Notes: generated by a model not told the origin, from the sequence alone. A stretch of DNA of 64,000 bases from Acanthacorydalis orientalis (GCA_034766995.1 CM068315.1:43381318-43445317); one strand, 5' to 3'; positions 1 through 13,049 are shown, counted from the first letter of the stretch. Translations and numbers: made by a program.

Positions 1-164
1 ACTGCCTTTATGCTACTACCTGGTGGGAATATTCCACAGATTTTGCATATGTCTCCTTTCGGCGAGTGAAGTTTTAAATTGCCAGTGAAGTTTTGACTTT
101 TGTTTTAAAATTTGTCACGTTATGAAAAGATGCGCTAAAAAAATTAACAAAGAACGGTCATTAA

Positions 165-870
165 ATTTTTGATTGGATGGAAAGGTTTGTTACTTGCGAC
201 GAATCATGGGTATTCCAATTTGATACTGAGATAATATGACTGAGCAAACAATGGAGAGAAAAGTCTTACCAACGCCCGAAAAAAGATAAAATGTAATGAT
301 CAAAAACCAGGACAATGTTAATTTGTTTCTTCAATATCCAAAGGCTGGTCCGCAGTTCGTTCCATCAAACCAGACAGTCAACATAGCGTTTTACTTGACT
401 GTACTGGACCGTTTGAGACAGAGAATTGTGAGAGTTCGTCCGAATTTTGTGATCGAAGGATAGATTTTGCACAACGATAACGCGCCTGCTCGCTCGTCGT
501 TAGCCGCACTAGAGTTTTTAGCCAAAAAACAAATACCGGTACTACCCTGTCCTCCTTACTGTCCAGATTTAACGCGTTGAGACTTTTTTTATTTCCTTCA
601 ATGAAGTTTCTGACGAAAGGCTAGCGTTTTAATGATATTCAGGACATTAAAAGGCACACGGTGCAGGTTTTAAAAGCATTCATTTCAGATAATTTTCTCG
701 GCACTTCCCAGAAATGGGAGAAGCAGCTCGATGGAGTTGGTGGTTACTGGTTGCAAATGCGTTATACTCGGGAGAAGCTATTGTGAAGGTATGACCACAT
801 AAATTTATGTACTTTTGTTTAATGAAGGATTTATAAAGTAATTCTTATTATTCAATTGCCACACCTCGTG
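165..870 (+). mobile_element. Decayed mariner (DD34D) transposon, 3' two-thirds
   Basis: This is a pseudogenised mariner transposase without its N-terminal helix-turn-helix part. Read across a few frame changes, it shows the first catalytic Asp in a CDESW block (codon 198-200), the second in HNDNAP (476-478) and the third just before DFF (581-583). Exactly 34 residue positions separate the second and third, the mariner DD34D signature. Stops (TAG at 461, TGA at 578) and frameshifts rule out function. Downstream, near 850-870, a CAATTGCCACACCTCG-type end precedes TA and probably marks the 3' terminal inverted repeat. The first 160 bases of the window show no clear transposase homology, so the 5' part is deleted or too diverged. 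An intact protein would cut and paste DNA at TA sites. Confidence 0.85.
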
Positions 871-882
871 TATATATATACA

Positions 883-1202
883 CAGTGGTGCACCTAGTGG
901 GAGCCGAAAGGAAATGGGAAAAAACACCAGAAAACAAAATAAAATCTTTGCGCGAAAATACTCCTATATACACAGAGAAATTAATATAATCCTTTATCAC
1001 CATCCTCTATATATACACATAAAGAATAGTGTAACCACGACATAAGTAAATTAAGAGTTTTGTAAAAAGAAAAGAAAACTGGATTTTATTCTTTAAACAA
1101 ATTTTTATAACCACCTAATGAATTTTATTGAATTCACATTAAAAAAAAATTTATCTGTTCAACTGGTCGTCCCCCAGTATTAAATCCAGAGTGTACCACC
1201 TG
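883..1202. mobile_element. Possible small hAT-like MITE
   Basis: The left edge reads CAGTGGTGCACCTAGTGGG and the reverse complement of the right edge reads CAGGTGGTACACTCTGG, an imperfect inverted pair. TA-rich DNA on both sides could hide an 8 bp target duplication. There is no coding potential. The call rests only on the terminal similarity. Confidence 0.25.
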
Positions 1203-1229
1203 TATATATATATATGTATATATATATAT

Positions 1230-1282
<53 letters not shown>
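1200..1282. repeat. (TA)n/(TG)n microsatellite
   Basis: Interrupted TA tract ending in a short TG run. Confidence 0.95.
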
Positions 1283-1283
<1 letters not shown>

Positions 1284-1804
1284 TAATTTAAAAAGATCTA
1301 ATTAAAATTAAAAAGAACCGATATATTTTATTGTACAATTTTTGATAAAAACTCTTTTTATTATTTTTATGAAATAAAAATTCATCTTATTTATTATCTT
1401 ATCTTATAAGTAATATCAACATTATATTTCTGTTTGCCAACTCTATCAAATTCATGATCTAATTTTTAAGTTTCTTCGCACGAAGTGACTTTTTCTAGTT
1501 TTTTAACCAAATTCCCCTCTTGAATACTATTTAAGGTAAACAATCCTCATTGCGTTGAATCTCGAAAATTTACAAGGAACACAATATGCGTAGCATGAAG
1601 AAGGACAAGTCATTTATTGAATATTTTTGATATGATTTTTTTTAATTTGTGAAGAAATGAAATATTCTTTTCTGAAAGTGTATATTTTTTTAATTATCAA
1701 AATCGTTTATTTTGTTTTTGAGTTGTATATTTATCGTTCGTAGAATATTTTTGTTTAAGTTATCTTAAGAAATGAACCAGATTACAAATATATAAAAAAA
1801 TCCA

Positions 1805-1848
<44 letters not shown>

Positions 1849-2009
1849 ATCAAGTGTTTCAAGAGAATGAACGAATCTACTAATGTAAATCAGTACAACC
1901 GCAATAGTTTAAAAACGAAACTGACAACAGAGCGCACGTCATTTCTCTTTTTCTGCTGTATCCATCAAACAAACAATTCCCAATTGCACATAACATCTCG
2001 ACGTACACG
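1283..2009. other. AT-rich unique DNA with a TA tract
   Basis: No gene or named repeat is visible. A (TA)n tract lies at about 1806-1846. The 68-codon frame starting there is a microsatellite translation. Confidence 0.5.
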
Positions 2010-2350
2010 TTAAAATAAGTACGACTGCTACCCGAGGACCAGACTCCAAGCATCTAGGTCACCCCAATGTACATACAAACACAGTTAGAGATAACCAACC
2101 CCTCTGCTTACAGAGTCAGCCAGTCGAGTCGAACGATTCGAAAGAGATGTACACGGACCGCTTGCTAAATTATTCGCGAAACAGGCGTAGTGTCCCTAGC
2201 GGCGGCCGTCAATGATTCAATGAATGCAAAAGGGCATAAATTGTTTACTCTTTTTCAGACGGACCGAATTCGGGACAAGAAATCGCTACGTATGTAAATC
2301 GTGCGAACGAATCAATGCGTTTGTACAGACGAATCTTTGAACAGATGGAT
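2010..2350. other. Higher-GC island, function unknown
   Basis: The segment has clearly higher GC than its flanks, with GC-rich stretches near 2030-2050, 2110-2170 and 2190-2210. A CTCTTTTTCAG acceptor-like site ends at about 2271 and a GTAAAT donor-like site follows at about 2295. I find no convincing reading frame, so it may be a regulatory segment or a non-coding exon. Confidence 0.25.
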
Positions 2351-2638
2351 GAACAGATAAAAAAAACCCTCTTTGTGCGCACGTGGTGTGATTTGACTGA
2401 ACGATGTCATTTGGAAATTTTAATTGGATATGTGGAAGAATTCATATATAAAATTTGTGTGTTTTTTCCGTTTTATTTTATTGATAGTTATAAAAGAATA
2501 AAATCGCTACATGTTCAACCATTAATCATAAATTAGAAATATATTTAGTGTTTAAAACTTTATTATTTTTTTTGGGAATATTTTGAAATATAACGAATAT
2601 TAACACACACACATTCGAATTAGCCTTTCAAGATTGAA

Positions 2639-2772
2639 TTTCTCATCCACCCCACAAACTAAATATTTTTAATGATCATGAATATTCAATAAATAATTAT
2701 ACATAATTTTTGATTATTACTTATCTTCATTTCGATAGAAATACAGATGCGATCATCCTCAAAGCGTTAAGG
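2639..2772 (+). repeat. LIR family copy (one arm)
   Basis: Carries the family landmarks in order: CCACAAACT, TTCAATAAATAATTAT, TTTTGATTATT, CATTTCGATAGAAAT, GATGCGATCATC and a C-rich TCCTCAAAGCGTTAAGGT end. Non-coding. Confidence 0.6.
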
Positions 2773-3079
2773 TATTTAAAATCTTAACTCTTTTCCAAGT
2801 TATTTATCTTTCATATTTATAAATTGAATGTATTTGTATCTAAAAAAAGATTATTCCAACAATGCAATAAAATAATTTTAGTCTTAACTTTTTTTATGGA
2901 TTGTGAAATAAAAAAGAAGATTCATTGGCAAAAAAAATATTTTTAATTATGGTTTTAATCATTTTTTTTAAATCTTTAAAATTTACAGTGTTGTTACATG
3001 TAAAACCTTTGGGTTTATTTTAACATGTTTCTTAGAAAAAAATCTGTGAATACTATTATTGATAAGTTTGGTACATTTC

Positions 3080-3830
3080 TATGATATGGCACAACCATTC
3101 ATTTGGTAAAATCGTGGCTATCAAGTGTCACGTTTTAAACTAGCGTACACGAAATTTCAGCCAGAAACGACGCGTTTTTCACGTTCTACAGATGTTTGAA
3201 GCGAGCATTGCAAAAATGGAAAAAACGAACAGGACTTTTTGCGTCGATTTGTATTGGAGATGAGATATGAATCCGCCACTACAAGTAATCAAAGCAATGG
3301 ACAACGACTGGTGAATGTGCGCCGAAGAAGACGAAGACCGTTTTGTCGACTGGGAAGGTGATGGTCACTATTGTTTGTGATTCCCAAGGAATCATCCTGA
3401 TCGATTACTTAACGAAGGGAAAAACGATAACAGGATCCTATTATGCAACATTATTAAACCGTTCGAAAGAAAATCTGAAATAAAAATGGCTAAGATTGGT
3501 GCACAAAATGTGCTCTTTCACCAGGACAACCCACCGTTCCATAAATCAATCGTCGCAATGGCAAAATTGCACGAATTAGACTTCGAATTGATTCCTCGTC
3601 CACCCTATTGTACGGACTTCGCCCCGTGCGATTTCTTCTTCTTCCCAAACTTGAAAATCTGACTCAGTGGAAAGAAATTCTCGTCGATAGAGGATGTCAT
3701 CCCTGCCGTCAATGCGTATTTTACATACTCACTGGACCAAGTGTATAGCCCTCAGTGAATACTATCTTGAGAAATAAAATTGATTTTTTGCAAAAAACAG
3801 TGTTCAACTTGATTTTTTTATAATACTTAT
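3080..3830 (+). mobile_element. Decayed mariner (DD34D) transposon
   Basis: A mariner transposase relic with all three catalytic aspartates recognisable: a GDE block (codon 3259-3261) followed by RHY..SKQW, HQDN (3525-3527) and PCDFFFF (3630-3632), with 34 residues between the last two. Other readable blocks are DSQGIILIDYLTKGKTITG, LFHQDN and GKKFSS, in the order usual for the family. In-frame stops (for example TGA at 3268) and frame changes disable it. The N-terminal DNA-binding domain is missing or unrecognisable. A TTGATAAGT-like motif at about 3058-3068 and its inverse, ACTTATCAAGTAA, at about 3826-3838 may be the inverted termini. Confidence 0.85.
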
Positions 3831-3839
3831 CAAGTAATC

Positions 3840-4660
3840 CTCGTAATTCACAGTCTCTTAAATGTGTTTTTAAAGAGTTTAACTTTTTTTTATTCTATTT
3901 ATAAATTTTGTCGAATCAATATTGGGTATTTATCAGCTGAAATTCACTTATATATGTATTTTATCCTCTATGAAAGTATAAAAGTTAAGAATGACATGGC
4001 ATGCAGACATTTTGCGCTCAAATTGAAGAGTAGTCTGAACGCGAGTATGCAAACAAAGTGTAGTTTTAATTTGTATTTGTGTTCAAGCACTAATGACCGT
4101 AGTTGTCGACTCGTCTTTAAACTCCAAGTAACTACTAACTAACTTTAAGATCTATAATACTTTTCTTTATTTTATCAAATTTTAGTTTCTGTTTATCCTC
4201 CAACCATCGACTATTGTATTTATTTAGATTCGAATCTTCATATTTTTAAATATCACATTGAAGTTTTAATATTTGTTATTTTAAATCCTGTATATTGACG
4301 TTTAGAACAAATATCTATGTTTTAAAAATGCGTTTTCATCCGAGCAAATCAATAATAACAAATATGAAAATACTAATTAAAATAAAAGGAAAAAATATAA
4401 AAATTATCTGAAAAAAATTATTTCATTTCTATGTATTTTACTTTTATCAAATAATGTGAAAATGTCGATTCGCCAGTATTCGATTTAATCAACGCTGTTA
4501 AAATATATTTGACTATTTTTCTATTGATAAAATTCTCCTTTTTCTCGTTTCATTCGTACACTCCTGCTATTCACATTTCAATGAAATCAAATAAAGAAAA
4601 GTTGGAATAAACGCTATGAACGAAATCGAATATATATATTTTTTTTCCACCAAGATTGTG
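3840..4660. other. AT-rich DNA, nothing recognised
   Basis: Only chance ORFs are seen (one of 92 codons at 3864-4142 and the start of a 120-codon minus-strand frame). No domain, repeat or splice pattern stands out. Confidence 0.5.
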
Positions 4661-5075
4661 GGAACAAAGCGTGTCGTATATGGGAGAAAACTACCAAATG
4701 CATGCGCAGCAGAACGCGCGCTGCAAAAGATACGTGACAGAAAAACTAAAATATAGTTTTTGGCATAAACCATCGGTAATGGGCGACGAGAAAAACGCAA
4801 AGAGAAAATAAATCGACGTAGACTGAACATCGTACTATTATTCCTGGTTACATTAGACACAAGTAGAAGAGAATATTTCGGAACGCGGTGATAGTGAAAA
4901 TTACAGTAAAATATTGTTGTAATAAACAAGGCAGTGTGTTATTTTTTTTTAAAAAAAAAGAATCACGCATTTTTTTTCACTTCGAATTTAATATTTTATT
5001 AAGTTTGCCAAGTTAGCGATCTGCGTTTTGAGCACTCTCGTGTCTCGCTCGTGAAGAATTCGTGCATAATGGTGA
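4661..5075 (+). promoter_or_regulatory. Possible promoter/first-exon region
   Basis: A GC- and CpG-richer patch at 4690-4730 contains ATGCATGCGCAG followed by AACGCGCGCTG, resembling NRF1-type CpG promoter motifs. About 350 bases downstream, GCATAATGGTGAGATT (5064-5079) has an ATG immediately followed by a GTGAGA donor-like sequence, the layout of genes whose first coding exon ends at the start codon. No downstream coding exon is visible, so this is inference only. Confidence 0.2.
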
Positions 5076-5378
5076 GATTATAAAAATAAATTTCGATACA
5101 GTTTCGAATTATTAGTGATAATAATAATTTATTGTTTCCATTATCATGTGCGTTACGATATACATTAAATATGGTTTCAAATCGATAACTGTAAAGTTTT
5201 TTTCACATAAATTCACCTTTATTTTCATATACACTTCTTCTTTTGACTTGAAACACAGTTGTGATATTCAAGTAATTTTATATTTTCATTGAATATCAAG
5301 TTTAAACGAAATTTAATTAACATATATACAACTATTATCATATTTTTTATGTAGTATTATAGTACACAAACACATACA

Positions 5379-5381
5379 TGC

Positions 5382-5430
<49 letters not shown>
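5379..5430. repeat. (TA)n microsatellite
   Basis: Interrupted TA tract. Confidence 0.95.
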
Positions 5431-5433
<3 letters not shown>

Positions 5434-5598
5434 GTATGTGAATAATTACTGATAGAGTGCTGAGTTATAAAGCAGTATGGTATGTGATATAATGAAGAAA
5501 GATTGTAGTGAAGAGGTAAAGATGTTAATGGGTTTTAAATTAATAATTATCATTATTAATATTGTTCATTGAGCATTCAATTCATTGATCCACGTATA

Positions 5599-5738
<140 letters not shown>

Positions 5739-5744
5739 GATTGA

Positions 5745-5850
5745 AAGAAAATTAATTGTTGACTTAATTTCTGTACACGTTCTCGAATTGTTGTGCTTGA
5801 TTCTAATTCAACAAACGCCTTCATTTGATTGTTATGAACTGAAGAAAGGT
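5745..5850 (-). pseudogene. Fragment of a cecropia-type mariner transposase
   Basis: The minus strand reads [13 protein letters not shown], then [10 protein letters not shown]. This matches the linker and second helix-turn-helix part of the transposase seen more fully at 13374-13943 and 61249-62232. The upstream side is cut off by the TA microsatellite, suggesting that slippage or recombination there removed the rest of the element. Confidence 0.75.
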
Positions 5851-5929
5851 ACTTGAAATATTTGAAGTGAGTGAAAAATCCATATGTGAAAAAGGTATGA
5901 TATTTCGGGTGAAGAAACATTGATTTTTT

Positions 5930-7600
5930 TTAGTATTGTCAACGTTTAAAGCACTAAGAATATATTTATACAAGAATTTACGGAAATATAAAAAATTTAT
6001 AAGCTATAAATCATTGTTCTTACTGATTTTGATTAAAGTAAACATATAACAAAGTACAACTGAATTGTTAGGAAAATGTTTTCCAATCAGAAGCTAATTA
6101 TTCAGTTATTTAATGATTGTGTTCAATTTAAGATAGAAAATTCCCAATTTGCTTATTAGAAAGTTCAATTAACTTCAAATGTTTTTTATGAAAAACGTAT
6201 TTGTGGTTTAATACCTGCCAATAGTTTCAAATATTTTTTATCCTCTATGTCTTCAATAAAGTACTCTCTATTAAATACTTTGATTATTGATTTTCACAAA
6301 TAAATAATTTTTTCATACTAATAATTACAAAAGATTATTAAAATTAAACATAAGTATTTTTTTTATTGTTACTTATTCCCATTTAGATGAGGACCTTCAA
6401 AGTATCAAGATTCAGAACAATTAGAATTTTAAAATTGAATTTTTTGTATATAATACTACCATTTATATATAAATATTGTTTTTTATCAAAATTTCGACCA
6501 TATACCGCTGCTTTCTGAATATTTTTCATCTTATTATTACAATAATTTACTGTTTTGAAATTTTTAAGCAGTAAGTATATTTTATTTTATTGAATAATTG
6601 TTAGAACTTTATTGTATCTTATTGATCTTTATTATACACTCTGCACCGTCAGTGAATTAATATTTTTATTACAAAACTTTTATTTTGTATAGAAACCTTC
6701 AGAAGATTCAAAAATAGAAAATACTACGAATTAAAATCTATAATATACAGTTTAGTTTTCAAAAATATTTCATATCAAATGTTTTACTATACAAAATATT
6801 TCTTATATAGAAATTAAAAAAATATTTATTTCATTTGTGTTTTATTTAATAGCATAATCGTGTCAAAAGCATGTAATGTTATTGTTTTATCTTTATAATA
6901 TAGAAATATTTGTTAAAAAAAAGGTATAATGTTAAAGAAGTGATTAATTACGAATAAAAAAGTAATCTAAGAAACATACTTCAAACATAAACTCAATTAT
7001 ATTTTTACAAAGTGTTAAATCTGTAAAAATTATAATTAGAATATTTTATCGATAAATCGGATTATATTTAAGATATGTAAACCATTTTGTACTTTATGAA
7101 AGGTCATACTTGATAACCATATTAAGTTACTGAATCGTTCTAGTCGTAAACCTTTGACATTTTCACAACGGACAGGAAAAAAACAGGGAAAGAAAGAGAA
7201 AAAGCAACATGAACGTCAGAACAAATCTAAACTGGGACGATATATTTTTATTATCGCCAATTTTTACCTAATTTCGAACGCTAGTCTCGATATTATCACT
7301 GACAGGTCATTCGAACCGGGTACGAGGTTATGTGTATATGTGTGTGTGTGTGTTGCGCTTTTTTTATTCATTTAAAAACTCATACCCGTTCAACGAACGA
7401 GTTGATATGAAACGCCTTCTGGTCTGTAAATATACCTCGATCAATCACTGAGGCAGTGGCGGCTGTTGTCGAGAGGGGTACACGATACCGCATATGATCT
7501 TTATCACTCTCTATATACACCTTTGTTTGTATGTTTGTTTTGTTAGTAAACCGTGTTAAATTTGTATCGTGTTTAACACTTAGTCGCATTGATTTTTTCT
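5930..7600. other. AT-rich DNA, nothing recognised
   Basis: No gene or repeat match. A slightly less AT-rich patch at 7380-7560 holds a 69-codon minus-strand frame without recognisable features, and a short (TG)n lies near 7340. Confidence 0.5.
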
Positions 7601-7949
7601 TTTAAAAAGATTTTTTAGAACATTACAAATTTTTTGATAGATTGTTTGATTGATTGATTGATTATTCAAGGTCTTACGATATGTTAAAATATTTGATTCA
7701 AAATACAAGTTGAAACTTAATAGATTTTTGATGAATTTTATTCAGATCTTGTACCATTTAAATAAATATTTTAATTTCGAAAAATGCTTTAAAATATAAA
7801 AAAGAATATTCTAATGATCAGTAAAATTCGAATAAATGTAAAATTGTAGTTTTTCATTGAATAAAATATAACAAATATATAAGAGCGGTTTGAAGAGTAA
7901 CTTGGTTCGTCTTCTTGTTGATGAAGAGAGAGAGACAGCTGTATATGTT

Positions 7950-9170
7950 TTGAGATATTTTTATCCCTTTTAGTGATGCATGTGAAGTTGCAAGTTGTTC
8001 CATTAATTCTTCGTTGGATAGTTGTTTTAACACAAGCGTTTTGCTCGAAAGTGCAAAATAGATAAAATCGAAATTCCAGGTGTGATAAAGATCTTTTTTT
8101 TTTGGAAGAGAAAACAGTGAAGAAAATCCATGAGAAGGTATTTCCTACAACATTGAATGAATTATATTCCTTTTGCGAAACGGTTAGACTCTTAGTGAAT
8201 GAATTTAAACGTGGCAGAGTGAACATCGAAGATGCACCACTCTCAAGAGACCCAAGAACAGCTGTCATGCCAGAAATCAACGATATGGTTTTGTCTGACC
8301 AGCGAGTGAAAGTGAACGAGATAACAGAGTTTATAGGAATCTCCACTGATTGAACGTATTCCATTTTTCATAAATAATTACATATGAAAGAATTTTCCGC
8401 AAGATGGGTGTCGCGATTAGTCACTGCAGAACAAACACAAGTTCGTATGTGAACATTATCTGACGTTTTAGAACTTTTTAAAAAGAATCCAACAGAATTC
8501 TTGTATCATTTTGTGATCATGGATGATACTTGGATTCACCATTACACATCAGAATCGAAAATGCAATCAAAACAGTGAAATAAACGCGGTGCAACGGCTT
8601 CGAAAAAGGAAACGACGGTTCATTCGGCTGGAAAGGTGTTAGCGTCAGTTTTCTGGAATGAGAATGAAATTCTCTGGATCGATTATCTTCAGAATAGTTA
8701 CTGGCCAATTCTATGCAACACTTTTGGTGAAGTTGAAGACAGAAATCGCAGAAGAACGTCCCGGAATGACTAAGAAAAAAGTATTTTTTTTCTCCATGAC
8801 AATGCAATGGTTCATTCAAACGTCGCTCTGAAAAATTAATCGAATTGAAGATAAAATCCTTTTGATTCTACCATATTCTCCTTATTTGACTCCCTTTAGA
8901 CTTACGTCTGTTCGAGAAACAGAAAAAAATCCTGGTTGAAAAGTGATTTAAGTCGAATTAAGAGACGATAGAAGCCGAAAACGATTATGTTTAGGACCTC
9001 GAAGAAGCCTACTTCTAGGAGCGAATTGCGGAACTGGAGAAATGTTGAGGCATGTGCATTGTGTTTCGAGCGGATTATGTCGAGAAACAAAATAACTGAA
9101 ACTATTGTTTTTAATATCGAAACAAGTTACTTTTCAAACTGCTTTTGCACTTACATTTTTTGAATTCAGG
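7950..9170 (+). mobile_element. Decayed mellifera/irritans-type mariner
   Basis: A near full-length mariner relic. At 8102-8353 it retains the N-terminal DNA-binding region (TLNELYSFCETVRLLVNEF, then SRDPRTAVMPEI). It continues with SARWVSRLVTAEQ, the first catalytic block MDDTWIHHYTSESK (Asp codon 8522-8524), then GKVLASVFWNENEILWIDYL and the second block LHDNA (8798-8800). The third catalytic block is degraded (SPYLTPF). Stops at 8351-8353 and 8450 and several later frameshifts inactivate it. WIHHYTSESK is typical of the mellifera/irritans mariners. The 191-codon frame on the opposite strand is a shadow. Confidence 0.85.
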
Positions 9171-9284
9171 TATAAAAAATGATTAAATATCGCTAATGTA
9201 TTATAATATTTATTTTTTTTAAATCAAGAAAATACTTTTTATTGAGTTAATTTTAAATTGTAACATCTCACCCTCGCCCTTGAC

Positions 9285-9485
9285 TCATTACGTTGTCCTG
9301 ATGGTCTTCATGTTTTTCGATAATCGGAGCCTATTTTCTACTATAAGCTTCTGCACATGTGATGTCTTTTGGTAGTTTTTAAAGTATTTTTATCCACTTG
9401 AGGACGTCACACATGCTGAAACTAGTAGTAGAAAATAAAAACTCAGATGATACAAAAGAACAGAGATCATTATGACAACCTATAA
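9285..9485. repeat. Hairpin repeat family, copy 1
   Basis: Imperfect inverted repeat. The left arm (about 9290-9365) contains TTTTCTACTATAAGCTTC and ACATGTGATGTC. The right arm (about 9398-9480) contains the inverse of TTTTCTACTACTAG and ATGTGTGACGTC. A related copy lies at 25100-25320. Likely a foldback MITE; no coding. Confidence 0.5.
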
Positions 9486-9625
9486 AATTTTAAAATAAGT
9501 ATAAAAAATGATTTATGTTTAATAATTTCTCATTTTTAACTTAGATCAACATATCTGCATTTCAATAGCGATCCCATCGTCATATCAGACAAAAAAATTA
9601 GATTTCTTTTATATTTCAATCACGA
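9480..9625 (+). repeat. LIR family copy, degraded
   Basis: TGTTTAATAATT, CTGCATTTCAATAGCGATCC and ATCGTCATATCAGA match the inner part of the LIR family arm. Confidence 0.4.
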
Positions 9626-10043
9626 TAAGATCATTGTCAAACTAGCTTTAAACCGAAATAAACAGTGAGCAATTGCTATTTTTTAATTTCAATTATTAAA
9701 TGTATGTTTATAATTTTCTTGCAATTATAAAATTTTAATATATATATATATATATATATGTATATAAATTTTCCTTATAAATTAATAATTCTGTCAGCAT
9801 AAAACATTCAGCAAGTAACTATTATTATTCCCATATCAAAATTGTTCTTAATACCTTTACCTAATCTATTAAGTATTAAAAAACGGATGAGAAGTAATAT
9901 ATTTTTGTTGCAAACTACAAAAAGAATTTAAGATTTCTGTATATATTAGAATTAAAAATGAGATAAAGTTTATGTAAAATATATTTTATATTCCACCTTA
10001 CAATAAGAAAATTCTCAGAACAATTCTAAAATAAGTAATATAC

Positions 10044-10126
<83 letters not shown>

Positions 10127-10850
10127 GAGATTATTTTTATATTTCTCAACGTATATGTGTGTTAATTTAAAAATAATAAAAAGATCCTGAGGCAAAGCTT
10201 ATATTATCTTGTCGCATGTTTTCAAAAATGTTATCAAAATATATTCTTGTAAAAAGAAAAAGGGAAAAATTCTCAATATCAACAAACAACGAGTATACAC
10301 ATTGGTACGATGGAGATAATACTTATTTATATACAGAAAAACACATCTTTTGTAACGGTTATTCTATATCTAAACTGCACATATTTCAAAAAAAGAACTT
10401 GTTTCGTTGAAAACGTTTGACACAGCTGGTTCAACACAGCAAACAACTTTCACTAAAGTATCTTCGGAATGACAAGACGGGGTTACGTCCAATGTACACA
10501 TGTCGGTCTCCATTGATCTTACATCCAAACGGATGCAGTCTAAGTCTTGTTTTACTGTTTTCTAATACGATTTCGAAATTAAAAAATATTAATTATACCT
10601 TGACTTTTGTTTTCAGAATATAAGTATAAAAAGAATAATTATAACTTTTACTTAAATGTCATGTATTTACATACAATTGAAAATTTTCTGGAAAAGTAGA
10701 TCGTTTATTAGAACTAAAACCAAATTATACTTTCTAGCAAATAGGTTTTTTCATTAATAACTGAATTTTTTTAAGTATTTTTTTAAGTAATTTTTTTAAG
10801 ATTTAATCTCAATATCAAACATTTTTGCATAAAAACATATTTTAAAATAC
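9626..10850. other. AT-rich DNA with TA tracts
   Basis: (TA)n tracts lie at 9737-9760 and 10055-10127, the latter flanked by (CATA)n and (TG)n. The ORFs at 10216-10623 have no recognisable features. Nothing else seen. Confidence 0.5.
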
Positions 10851-10852
10851 CA

Positions 10853-11240
10853 GCGGACTCTGCCCCCTACTCACTACGCTTGCTCTTCCCTAACAAATAA
10901 CAAAAATTAACAAATGATTTGCACAAATAATCTGAGTAAAATGTAAGTTGTAAAATGTTTATTAGAAAAGTTTGTAAAAATAACAACAAAATACAATGTT
11001 AAAATTTGTAATAATTTTTTTTACTCTACAACTTCAATGAATGTAAAATTTTCAATAAATTTCTTATTATTTTTACATTGAAATCGTTTAAATTTTCTTT
11101 CCTTGTTTCCGTGAGAGAGCTACTTACAAGAGACTGATGTCAACCAATCAAGACAGAGATACACGATATCCATCCACCAATCATTGATAATCGTGAATAG
11201 AAATGGTTAAAGTGCTACTTGTAAAGAGTCGAGTTGCGAG
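10853..11240 (+). repeat. Repeat family S, copy 1
   Basis: Shares long collinear similarity with 26137-26575 and, inverted, with 37409-38212. Landmarks are CTCTGCCCCCTACTCACTAC, AACAAATGATTTGCACAAAT, AATCTGAGTAAAATGTAAG, CAATGTTAAAA, CCGTGAG, GAGACTGATGTCAACCAATC and CCAATCATTGATAATCG. Non-coding; weakly similar inverted ends suggest a MITE. Confidence 0.7.
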
Positions 11241-11324
11241 AAGATCGTTTTCACGAAAAAAAATTTTTTTGTTATATAGTAAATTACGATGGAATTATTT
11301 TTGAAGTGAACATTCTTCAGGCAC

Positions 11325-11622
11325 GGTTGGTACGACTCAAATCGTTGTGAAAGAAAATTGTGTGACGGAAATTAAGTGGTGGTACCCATAGGACTGGAAA
11401 CCATGGCCACAGTACGAGTTGAAACTCTGTGAATCAAAATTTTGTGACAAAACTGGAGTAAGGGTATGCATAGGAATGGAGTGGGGACCAGTAGTGGAGT
11501 TGTTGTACGATATATTATTATTACAAAATTACACTGATGGTCCCCACCCCATTCCTATGCATATCACCACACTCTATTTTCATCACAAAATTTTGTTTCA
11601 AAGCGTTTCGACTCGTACCGTT
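11325..11622. repeat. Triplicated 80 bp unit forming a long hairpin
   Basis: Two direct units (about 11328-11403 and 11410-11492) are followed, after about 40 bases, by an inverted unit (about 11534-11619). The second and third units form a long foldback: TATGCATAGGAATGG opposite CCATTCCTATGCATA, and CAAAATTTTGTGA opposite its inverse. The 84-codon ORF across it is a product of the symmetry. Confidence 0.75.
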
Positions 11623-11659
11623 ATATTATTTATATATTTAAACGATACATTGCATATAT

Positions 11660-12310
11660 GTTGCATTTATTAGTAATATGATGCGATTTTTTCACGTTAT
11701 TTAGACCAATTAAAGTCTACAAATTTTGTATGTTAATTCAGCTATCACATGTCAGTATTTTCATTTTTAAGTTCAAATGATGCAGAACCCACAGTATAAA
11801 ATTTATATTTACGTTAAATATATAAATGGAATATTTTTTCATGGTAGAATAGAGTTTACCAGAAAAGAAATATTTAAAAAAAATTATACTATATTTACAG
11901 CTCTGAAGTTCCACTTCAAACGCGCTTGACCTCACACACATACATTTTTTTTATATAGAAAAGATTATATTTGTTAATTTTCTATTTTTTTATGAATCTC
12001 TTTTTAAATATTAATTATTTGATATTAATTTTTCTTTGTAGATCGCTTCATTTTGATCAGCTCTGCTTGTTATTTATACAAAGTAATGAAAAAAACAGTA
12101 CTTCCATTAACCCTTGTTTAGACTTGAGATTATGTATATGTAAGCATACATAAATGTGTGTACAAAGAGAAAAACAGGGGAAGCCGAAAGAACAATTTTA
12201 ATATTTTAATCCCTAAAATCTTTATGTATTGACATTGAATACACAAAAAATAAATTAAAAATATCCTACAAGTCCATTGATAGAAAATTATAAATGAATA
12301 CGAACTCCAC
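11660..12310. other. AT-rich DNA, nothing recognised
   Basis: Chance ORFs only. Confidence 0.5.
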
Positions 12311-12318
12311 GACTCAAT

Positions 12319-12614
<296 letters not shown>

Positions 12615-12825
12615 ACCGTTCTGTGATTTAATAATAGCAATAGACTACGATGAACGCGGAAAGTGAACTCAGCCATACGTTTGAATGAAGAATGCATAAT
12701 ATATCAAACAGAGGCCATCACCAATGTCCTGCGGCGTATTGAATATGCATGAAGATGATGATCGACCTCTTCCACTCGCAATAAATATTTCTCTTTTGGT
12801 TTATATGCCGCATGACTTGATTCAA

Positions 12826-12854
12826 ATATATATATATATATATATACATACATA

Positions 12855-12940
<86 letters not shown>

Positions 12941-12941
12941 C
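12826..12941. repeat. (TA)n microsatellite
   Basis: TA tract with TACA interruptions, explaining the IYIY frames on both strands. Confidence 0.95.
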
Positions 12942-13049
12942 GGTGAATTTGTATAAACGTATTTGTATGTATATTATGATAGAGTAGATTTGAATTTTAA
13001 TACTATTATTATATACACTCTAAAGTGGATTATAGTTGTTTTATGTTTA

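Noticed and set aside
2272..2296. Micro-exon between CTTTTTCAG and GTAAAT
   Set aside because: Splice-like words are frequent in AT-rich DNA and no neighbouring exons were found.
4567..4929. 120-codon minus-strand ORF
   Set aside because: No recognisable domain or coding composition, and it spans a CpG patch that reads better as promoter-like DNA.
7789..8364. 191-codon minus-strand ORF, the longest in the window
   Set aside because: It lies antisense to a recognisable mariner transposase start; its length comes from stop-poor reverse frames of that gene.
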